DNA of 64,000 nt from Bradyrhizobium sp. AZCC 1721 (GTDB taxonomy: Bacteria > Pseudomonadota > Alphaproteobacteria > Rhizobiales > Xanthobacteraceae). Positions 58,067 through 64,000 of this stretch are shown here, one piece after another (position 1 is the stretch's first letter; each line of letters opens with the position of its first letter). Made by a program: the position numbers and the translations under genes. The stretch spans positions 6,873,001 through 6,937,000 of the forward strand of contig NZ_JAZHSB010000001.1 of NCBI RefSeq assembly GCF_036924715.1, in the 5' to 3' direction. The notes beneath the pieces were generated by a model. It made no database searches. It saw only the letters and a program-made list of their open reading frames with translations, and was not told the origin of the DNA.

Positions 58067-59047
58067 ATGTCAGATCATATTGCCAGCGCGAACGCTGATC
58101 CGAAAGCGAGCCGCCCGGTGGTTGGCAAACTCGAGGAAGAAGATTTGCCGGAAGCCGCGCGGATATTCCGTCTTGCCTTTGGTACCTTCCTTGGGGCTCC
58201 CAACCCGGACATGTTCTGGGCCGATCGGGACTACGTCTATGGCCGCCAGCAGGCGGCTCACGTGGCCTCGTTCGGCGCGACGCTGGATGGAAAGTTAGTC
58301 GGCTCCAACTTTGCCACCAATTGGGGAAGCGTCGGCTTCTTCGGTCCATTGACTGTGCGTCCTGATCTCCAGGAGCAAGGTATCGCCCGAGCACTGCTTG
58401 CGGTCACCATGCAGCAATTCGATATCTGGAAGACGCAGCATGTCGGGCTGTTCACATTCTCAGACAGCGCGAAACATATCGCCCTGTATCAAAGGTACGG
58501 CTTTTACGCGCGTTTCCTCACAGCAATCATGTCGGCAAGAGCGGTGCGGCAAACGGCAGCCGGATGGCTGCGCTTCAGCGAGTTGAGCCAAGTGCAGCGA
58601 GAGGAAGCTCTCCAGTCGTGCCGGGACGTAGCTGAGACAGTTTACCCAGGTCTCGACCTGTCCGGCGAGATAGGCGCCACACACGCGCAAGGTTTGGGTG
58701 ATATAGTCTTGGTCGAAGGTGCCCATGGCATCGCGGCGTTCGCGGTGTGTCACTACGGGCCAAGCAGCGAAGCCGGCACAGACACTTGCTACGTTAAATT
58801 CGGCGCGGTCCGCGACGCACGATCGGCCGAACACGATTATCTTCGGCTGCTCGACGCGTGCGAGGCGTTGGCGGTCGCTGTCGGCATGTCGAATTTGTTG
58901 GCTGGTGCGAACATGGCACGCCACGAAGCCTATCGGCATCTCGTCGCCCGCGGATTTCGCACCGAAATTCTGGGCGTGACCATGCACAGACAGAACGATC
59001 CCGGCTATTGCCGCCCCGGCGCCTACATCATCGACGATTGGCGATAA
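58067..59047 (+). CDS. GNAT-family N-acetyltransferase
   Basis: A 326-aa cytosolic protein. The ATG at 58067 has AGGGAGG upstream; a further ATG at 58037 is non-preferred. The GNAT core is at about residues 15-155, with the acetyl-CoA loop in VRPDLQEQGIARALL and YQRYGF at its end. The C-terminal half (about 180-326) resembles a second, degenerate GNAT domain. The acceptor is unknown. It lies on the opposite strand to the surrounding binding proteins and is bounded by ~90-bp direct repeats, so it looks like an insertion into the array. Confidence 0.8.
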   Translation: MSDHIASANADPKASRPVVGKLEEEDLPEAARIFRLAFGTFLGAPNPDMFWADRDYVYGRQQAAHVASFGATLDGKLVGSNFATNWGSVGFFGPLTVRPDLQEQGIARALLAVTMQQFDIWKTQHVGLFTFSDSAKHIALYQRYGFYARFLTAIMSARAVRQTAAGWLRFSELSQVQREEALQSCRDVAETVYPGLDLSGEIGATHAQGLGDIVLVEGAHGIAAFAVCHYGPSSEAGTDTCYVKFGAVRDARSAEHDYLRLLDACEALAVAVGMSNLLAGANMARHEAYRHLVARGFRTEILGVTMHRQNDPGYCRPGAYIIDDWR

Positions 59048-59073
59048 CATCCAATAGGCATGACTTCCGGAAC

Positions 59074-59166
59074 GGGTCAAAATGCGACGAACTGAAGGTA
59101 AGCAAATCTAGTCCGCCATGCCTCACTGAGCGGACCTCAATGAGGCGGGTCGCCACTTCGCTGATG
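59074..59166. repeat. Direct repeat flanking the acetyltransferase gene, right copy
   Basis: Same sequence and orientation as 57828-57917, with a three-base insertion and a few substitutions near its start. Immediately downstream is the 3' end of the frameshifted array member 7. Confidence 0.8.
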
Positions 59167-59187
59167 GGTCAGAAGAGGAAAGCCGGC

Positions 59188-60164
59188 TCATTCGATCACC
59201 TCGTCGGCAAACGTCAGCAGCGCGGGCGGTATTTCTAGGCCAAGCGTCCTTGCCGCTTTGAGGTTAATCACGAACTCGAATTTTGTCGGCTGCCAAATGG
59301 GAATATCAGCGGGTTTTTCACCCTTTAGGATACGACCAGTATAGATGCCGCCCTGTCGGAAAGCGTCGCTGAGACTGTTGCCATAGCTCATCAAGCCACC
59401 AGCGTCTGCGAAATCACGCCACGGATATATTGCAGGTATTGCATTTCGCGCGGCTAACTCTGCAAGCTGATGGCGCTGGCGGTTAAAAAGCGGATCGGAC
59501 GTCACGAGCAGTGCCTCTCCGCGTTTTTGGACTAGCGTTGCAAACGCCGCATCAAAGTCAGACGCGCCTCGGGCCTCCAGAATGTAGAGTTGCAGCCCCG
59601 ATGGCGACGCTGCTGCTCTCAAATCTCTTACATGGCTCTGGGCATTTGGATTATCTGGATTGACCAGCGCGCCAACCGACGACACTTGAGGCAAGAGATT
59701 GCGCAGCAGCTCGAACCGCTTCGGCTCTAGTGCGCTGACCCGGAATGAGACGCCGGTGGCGTTGCCGCCCGGCCGATTTATCGATGATACAAGCCCATGA
59801 CTACCGGATCGAGACCGACGACAAATACGATCGGGATTCTCGACGTTGCTGCCTTGGCCGCCAGCGCCCCAACATTATTACCAGTGAAGATTATCGAAAC
59901 GCCCCGTCGAACCATATCTGCCGCGAACTCCGGTAGGCGAGGAGGGTCGTCTTCGGACAGGTACTGGATTGCTACGTTCTGGCCGTCAACAAACCCCGTT
60001 TCCTTGAGGCCGCGCCGGAACGCGCTAAGCAATGGCTCTGTCTCGGAACGCCAGCGGCCGAGAACGCCGATCACTGGAACTGACGATTGCTGCGCGCGGG
60101 CCGCCAACGGCGAGGCGAGAGCCATACCACCAAGCATTGTGATCATGAACTCGCGCCGTTGCAT
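59188..60164 (-). pseudogene. Frameshifted ABC_sub_bind-family protein (array member 7)
   Basis: The 5' part from MQRREFMITMLGG (60164) runs in frame to DPVVMGL. The 3' part resumes one frame away with INRPGGNATGVSF and continues to LLTFADEVIE at 59188. The break is at about 59790: GGCTTG-TATCATCG would read G-L-V-S-S-I if one G were restored, matching the family's GLVSSxxRPGGN. A single-base deletion therefore inactivates it, unless it is a sequencing error. Otherwise full length, about 325 aa. Confidence 0.8.
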
Positions 60165-60316
60165 CGCGGCTCCCGCTGAACGTACCTCTCTATACCATAG
60201 GGGCTCAAAACTGCTGGGGAGCGGTAATTGCATCCGCAGACGTCCAGTTTGGGTCAGAGGCGGACATGCTCACAACCGACGAGGCGAAACACTTCGTCGA
60301 CAGGCCGCCCCTGCCC

Positions 60317-61324
60317 TTAATCGATGACCTCGTTCGCCGACACCAAAAGTGCTTGCGGCACGATCAGCCCCAGCGCCCTTGCGGTCTGAAGGTTGACGAC
60401 GAGATCTATATTGTCTGATTGCTCGACGGGAATATCGGCCGGGCTCGTTCCCTTGAAAATCTTGTCGACGGATATCGCGGCATACCGCCAAGTTTTCGTG
60501 ATGTTCGGACCGTACGACAAAAAACCACCAGCCCGAGCGAAGTCGGTAAAACCGGAAATCGCAGGAATTTTTTGCTCTGCCGTCATCCGTGCGAATTCCG
60601 CAAGATGGACATTGAATATGGGCGACGGGAACAGGATGAGCGCCTCGACCCGCGCACGACTCGCCGCCCGGAATGCGTCGGGGAGATCGTCAGGCCCATT
60701 CACCGCAATAGCGTAATGCTGCAACCCGAGCGACGGCAGCGCCACCTGCATCGCCTGGAAGCTTGGTTCGAGCGCTTGCCATAGGCGCGCATCCCACAAT
60801 ACGCCCACGCGCGATACGCTCGGCACCGCCTCTTTCAGTAAGGCCAGCTGTTTCGGAATCAGATCAGCATAGCGATCAACTAATCCGGTGACGTTGCCGC
60901 CAGGCCGAGAGAAGCTGGAAACGAGGCCATGCTGAACCGGGTCTTCGCCAATGCCTACGAATATGATCGGAATCGTCGTGGTCGCGTTTTTTGCAGCCAA
61001 GGCTCCGGGCAACCCCCCACCGGCCATGATGACGTCGACCTTGGCCCGGACCAGATCGGCGGCAAGGTCGGGTAACTTCTCATATCTTCCGTCTGCCGAG
61101 CGGTACACGAAGGCGATGTTCCTGCCTTCGACATAGCCGCGTTCGCGCAGAGCCTGGCGAATTGGTGCGTGCCTCGACGGGGCCTCCTGATCACTGCACC
61201 CACCGCACAGGATACCGACGCGATAGGTCTTTTCCGCCTGCTGCCCCGCCACGGGTTGCGCGGCTACGGGACTGCCGAATGCAATGCTTAGCGCGGCGAG
61301 CCAACACCCAAAACCTTGCTTCAT
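60317..61324 (-). CDS. ABC_sub_bind-family substrate-binding protein (array member 8, divergent)
   Basis: A 335-aa member from MKQGFGCWLAALSIAFG at 61324, which has a Sec-type signal instead of the RRxF motif of the others. Blocks are YVEGRNIAFVYRSADG, TTTIPIIFVGIGEDPVQHGL, SRPGGNVTGLVD and IPAISGFTDFARAGGFLSYG. It ends NIDLVVNLQTARALGL...LLVSANEVID. Its 3' end lacks the CTATTCGATCACC flank common to the rest, so it is the outlier of the array. A Cys-containing GGCSDQE near the mature N-terminus is unusual. Confidence 0.87.
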   Translation of the reverse strand: MKQGFGCWLAALSIAFGSPVAAQPVAGQQAEKTYRVGILCGGCSDQEAPSRHAPIRQALRERGYVEGRNIAFVYRSADGRYEKLPDLAADLVRAKVDVIMAGGGLPGALAAKNATTTIPIIFVGIGEDPVQHGLVSSFSRPGGNVTGLVDRYADLIPKQLALLKEAVPSVSRVGVLWDARLWQALEPSFQAMQVALPSLGLQHYAIAVNGPDDLPDAFRAASRARVEALILFPSPIFNVHLAEFARMTAEQKIPAISGFTDFARAGGFLSYGPNITKTWRYAAISVDKIFKGTSPADIPVEQSDNIDLVVNLQTARALGLIVPQALLVSANEVID

Positions 61325-62111
61325 TGCGTGCTCCGCATATTCGTGGATCGCAGCGAATGATCTCGAATGCATGCAGTACCGCCGCGGACATAGTACGGCC
61401 AATCATGTGATGACGACAAGGTCGAAGCGTCGATTAAACACCAGCGAGCATCGTGGCGTAGCTTCATCGCGCCGTACGGGGAGGCGCGGATCTGGCGCTC
61501 GGTCCGCTCAGGGTCCAGACTCGGAAGTCTCTAACAGCGCAAACGTAGTCCGTTTTTCCTCCAGCAACCGACGTAGACCCGGACTTAGCTAGTTCGTCAG
61601 GTTCATGTTGGCTTCCGGGGATGGAATAGCTCTTCGACGGACTGTTTCGGGTCCTTGATCCGAGAGCGGTCCCTGCGATCGTTCTTTTGTGCTTCGAGCT
61701 TCTGCAGGAAGCGGAAACGCGGCGATCGGGTCGCGTGCCCTGATCGGCCGTGCTTGGTCATGCCGAAGCCCTTTTGGCCGCTGTGCGCCATTTGATCACC
61801 AACGAAAGCTGTGCGGCTCATTTCTTGCCATTCACGCGCTTCGCCGAAACCACGATCGGAGAGAAAGAATAGCCCTGATCATCAAAAGGCGCGAGGGGAC
61901 GGTCGGTTTGCGGGAGCGAAATGCTGCAGTGCGGCGCTCGACGAGGTGATCGAATAGAGCTCTCCTGCTGCGACGCATGAGTCCGGTTGTGTGAAGGGTT
62001 TCGGATGCCGGCCCCATGCAGGTGGTGCCGCGCACATCGGGGCCGGCGTCCGAAAACCTCCAAGGGAGGAAACCGCGCTGGGGGACGTAGGACGGAAAGA
62101 CCGACCAGGCG
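61325..62111. other. Intergenic region with inverted ABC-gene remnant
   Basis: No intact gene. A minus-strand frame 61603-61821 gives a 72-residue basic peptide (MSRTAFVGDQMAHSG...) without a clear ribosome site, possibly spurious. On the plus strand, 61931-61957 encodes a family C-terminal stub (SAALDEVIE, then stop). It is followed by the dispersed hairpin flank. The left part presumably holds the promoter of array member 8. Confidence 0.45.
61931..62069. repeat. Hairpin-bearing 3' flank repeat, copy B (inverted)
   Basis: Read on the minus strand, this matches copy A at 53156-53290 over its length, including CCCTTGGAGG, the hairpin and the ABC gene 3' end. Hairpin arms are TTTCGGATGCCGGCCCC (61999-62015) and GGGGCCGGCGTCCGAAA (62039-62055), 16 of 17 positions pairing. 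Confidence 0.7.
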
Positions 62112-62396
62112 ATGCGCGACATCAAAGTCAACACGGTTGGCATCACCACCCATATGCCGATAGGCACGCCAAGCGGAGGCGCCGCCCCTCTCTCGACGAC
62201 GCCTACCTTGCTGACCATCGAACAGCTTGCACCGAAGACCGCGGTCCTGATCGATCGTTATGAGCCCATGACCGATGGCGACTTCATCACGTTCTACAAC
62301 GCCGCATTCATCGACCAACTGAATCAAAAGCAAATCATCCGCGCTGCGATCGGACCAGGCGGCCCCTCCGCAAAGTTCGTCGCGGTGATGGCGTAG
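62112..62396 (+). CDS. Hypothetical protein, possibly partial
   Basis: A 94-aa frame with even, protein-like composition (TTHMPIGTPSGGAAPLS, IDRYEPMTDGDFITFYNAAF). It has no signal peptide and no recognised domain. The ribosome site is weak, so the start may be wrong or the gene truncated at its 5' end. It is located between the last array repeat and the tRNA. Confidence 0.45.
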   Translation: MRDIKVNTVGITTHMPIGTPSGGAAPLSTTPTLLTIEQLAPKTAVLIDRYEPMTDGDFITFYNAAFIDQLNQKQIIRAAIGPGGPSAKFVAVMA

Positions 62397-62598
62397 CAGA
62401 GACGCTTCCCTCAACTCACCAACCGTATGCCGGCCGGCCGTCCAACGACAGAGATCAGTTCGCTCTTCAGGGAAACCGGGTTTGCGTACTTAAGCCTACC
62501 TAGCGGCTAGTCGTGCGATGAGAAGTATGGGCCGGGATATGGGCTGCCAAACAATCAACCTCGTGAAGCGCTGATAAATAAAAGCTTTTCGGCCTGTA

Positions 62599-62688
62599 TG
62601 GCGGAGAGAGTGGGATTCGAACCCACGGTACGGTTTCCCGCACACACGCTTTCCAAGCGTGCGCCTTAAGCCACTCGGCCATCTCTCC
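62599..62688 (-). tRNA. tRNA-Ser (anticodon GGA)
   Basis: On the minus strand: acceptor GGAGAGA ... TCTCTCC followed by an encoded CCA, D-arm GGCCGAGTGGCTTAAGGC, anticodon loop CTTGGAAAG with anticodon GGA. A long variable arm typical of class II serine tRNAs and the T-arm GGGTTCGAATCCC follow. Total 90 nt. Its 3' end points left, toward the accessory region. A partial copy of that end is at 28973. Confidence 0.96.
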
Positions 62689-62884
62689 GGAGGCCCTCTC
62701 TTGAAGGGGCAGCACTGATTTTGCAAGGGACGCTGGGCACAGCCGTCAAAATTTCCCCAATCCCTTGAATTTATTTGGCAATTTGGCACGTTCAGCGTCG
62801 GACGATCAGTGCTTTCCGGGCCCTTGAACCGGAATCCGGCCACGATCGACGACCACAGTGGCAACGCAATCGGTGGAGGACGGC

Positions 62885-63235
62885 ATGATCATCGCGCGGG
62901 CGCTTCTGTTCGCTATCCTTTTATCGGCGTATGCGGGCGCCGCGGCGGGCCCGGCGATGGCACAGGCCTGCACGCGTCAGGGCGTGGATGTAAGCTGCGA
63001 TGACGGCCGGCGCGGCATCTTCGCGGGCGACGCCATCGTGTGGGCCGACGGCTCGCGATCGAGGCTGGCCTCGCCGCATCCGAGCGTCATCATCGGCAAC
63101 AAATCGTCCGTCGTCATCGGCCCCGGCGTGTTCGCCGGCTCAGGCAAGGGCGGCGGCATGGTGCCGATGGAAAATCCGAGCGCGCCGAACAAGGCGCGCT
63201 GCCCGGTGCTGGATGGCGTGTCATATTGCCATTAA
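62885..63235 (+). CDS. Small secreted hypothetical protein
   Basis: A 116-aa protein starting MIIARALLFAILLSAYAG behind GGAGGA; the signal peptide ends AMAQA. The mature part has four Cys (ACTRQ, VSCDD, ARCPV, SYCH) that could make two disulfides, and a glycine-rich middle (SGKGGGMV). No known domain. Conserved-looking backbone gene next to tRNA-Ser. Confidence 0.7.
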   Translation: MIIARALLFAILLSAYAGAAAGPAMAQACTRQGVDVSCDDGRRGIFAGDAIVWADGSRSRLASPHPSVIIGNKSSVVIGPGVFAGSGKGGGMVPMENPSAPNKARCPVLDGVSYCH

Positions 63236-63289
63236 GTGCGGCTTGGGTTGCCGGGCACTTTCATTTCGGACCTCAGGATGAGACGTTGG

Positions 63290-63412
63290 CTCGGTTGAGC
63301 CGGGTCCCAGAGCCTTTTCGGTTCTGATTGAATCAGAGCCGGGCTCTAGATTCCTGTTTTGACGCGTTTTCTTGACGCGAACCGGTGTCCACTTCGCTGG
63401 AAAACGCTCTAA
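63290..63412. repeat. Rhizobiales intergenic mosaic repeat
   Basis: Contains TCTGATTGAATCAGA (short palindrome), GAGCCGGGCTCT, and a block ending GAAAACGCTCTA with GACGCG repeated on both sides of TTTTCTT. This type is common between genes in Bradyrhizobium relatives. It ends at the otsA stop and may act as its transcript end. Confidence 0.55.
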
Positions 63413-64000
63413 TGATACCGCGCGGTGTTGTTGCTGGCGGAACGAAGCGGCCATAGCGAGGGCTCCGCCAGGACAGGCGCCAGTTCGCTGCGATCGAGCT
63501 GACTTTCGTGCAGCGCGTCGGTGAAGTCGGCGAACCATTGCTGGATGGTATGGCCGCGCAGCTTCGCCATCATCGCCTCCCAGCGCATCCGCCGTTCTGT
63601 CAGCGGCATCGACAGCGCGATCGCAATGGTGCGCGCCATGCCGTCGATGTCGTGCGGATTGACCAACAGCGCAGTGTCGAGTTCGTTGGAGGCGCCGGCG
63701 AATTTCGACAGCACGAGCACGCCGGGGTCGACCGGGTTTTGCGCGGCGACATATTCCTTTGCGACGAGATTCATGCCGTCCTGCAGCGGCGTGACCACGC
63801 CGACCTGCGCAGTGCGATAGAGGCCGGCGAGCACGGCCTGGCCGAAGCCCTTGTTGAGATAACGGATCGGCGTCCAGTCGACTTCACCGTGAACACCGTT
63901 GACGTCGCTGACCAACCTTGCGACCTCGCTCTGCAAATTGCCGTAGGCCTCGATCGCACCGCGCGACGGCGTTGCGATCTGCAGCAACGACACCGTGCGC
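63409..64000 (-). CDS. otsA: Alpha,alpha-trehalose-phosphate synthase, C-terminal part (cut by window edge)
   Basis: About 197 C-terminal residues of a GT20 glycosyltransferase that joins UDP-glucose and glucose 6-phosphate to trehalose 6-phosphate. Recognised by GLYRTAQVGVVTPLQDGMNLVAKEY and VLVLSKFAGASNEL (UDP-glucose-binding region), then ALLVNPHDIDGMA. The frame is open to the window end, so the 5' part lies beyond 64000. Trehalose made this way is a stress protectant. Confidence 0.93.
   Translation of the reverse strand, partial: RTVSLLQIATPSRGAIEAYGNLQSEVARLVSDVNGVHGEVDWTPIRYLNKGFGQAVLAGLYRTAQVGVVTPLQDGMNLVAKEYVAAQNPVDPGVLVLSKFAGASNELDTALLVNPHDIDGMARTIAIALSMPLTERRMRWEAMMAKLRGHTIQQWFADFTDALHESQLDRSELAPVLAEPSLWPLRSASNNTARYH

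Noticed and set aside
61603..61821. Minus-strand 72-codon frame as a gene
   Set aside because: No ribosome site, basic low-complexity character, surrounded by repeat debris; not supported as a CDS.
29267..62599. Integrase, transposase or phage genes expected for an island
   Set aside because: Every long frame in the interval was checked by eye; none shows tyrosine or serine recombinase or DDE motifs, so none is annotated.

Overview
The window looks like a chromosomal segment of a Bradyrhizobium-type alphaproteobacterium (Bradyrhizobium/Rhodopseudomonas group). The reasons are high GC with GC-ending codons, ACC deaminase with its Lrp-type regulator, Bug/TctC and TRAP binding proteins, the VCBS and FecR protein types, large numbers of ABC_sub_bind (PF04392) binding proteins, and short intergenic palindromic repeats of the rhizobial kind. 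No species can be named from sequence reading alone.

Region 1 (1-28.7 kb) reads as ordinary backbone. It holds a palindromic repeat cluster, a secreted trypsin-like protease and a HAD hydrolase. A CoxD/CoxE-like AAA+VWA maturation pair converges on a three-gene operon for a periplasmic molybdenum hydroxylase (triheme cytochrome c, [2Fe-2S] subunit, Moco subunit). Next come RecQ, the divergent acdS/acdR pair with a palindromic operator candidate, small hypothetical genes, a Bug-type binding protein, a TPR protein, and a FecR-domain protein divergent from a cysteine-rich VCBS repeat protein. A second Bug protein, dgoK-dgoA, an MBL-fold lipoprotein divergent from a LysR regulator, and a TRAP transporter (QM operon converging on P) complete it.

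Region 2 (29-62.6 kb) is accessory in character. A 17-nt exact copy of the 3' end of tRNA-Ser(GGA), followed by a near-match, lies at 28973. The intact tRNA gene is at 62599-62688 in the orientation expected for an element integrated at the tRNA 3' end. Between them lie a PLD-like protein, a 1784-aa pseudokinase/AAA/GAF/cyclase protein, an MBL-like protein, a GGCT-like protein, a DUF2278 protein, a frameshifted secreted protein and a Tat-exported phospholipase-C-type phosphoesterase with a novel-looking N-terminal repeat. A decayed interval follows. Then comes an array of orphan ABC_sub_bind proteins: seven intact genes, one frameshifted gene, one internally deleted remnant and one inverted 3' stub. 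The array is interrupted by a sensor kinase / single-domain receiver / receiver-cyclase operon and by an acetyltransferase flanked by direct repeats. No integrase, permease or ABC ATPase was found there.

Region 3 (62.6-64 kb) returns to backbone: tRNA-Ser(GGA), a small secreted protein, a rhizobial intergenic repeat and the 3' part of trehalose-6-phosphate synthase (otsA), cut by the window edge.

Biologically, region 1 is mostly uptake and oxidation of small organic compounds plus surface proteins. Region 2 combines cyclic-nucleotide signalling (two class III cyclases), phosphodiester/lipid hydrolases and many exported ligand-binding proteins. A link between the embedded sensor kinase operon and the orphan binding proteins is an inference from position only.
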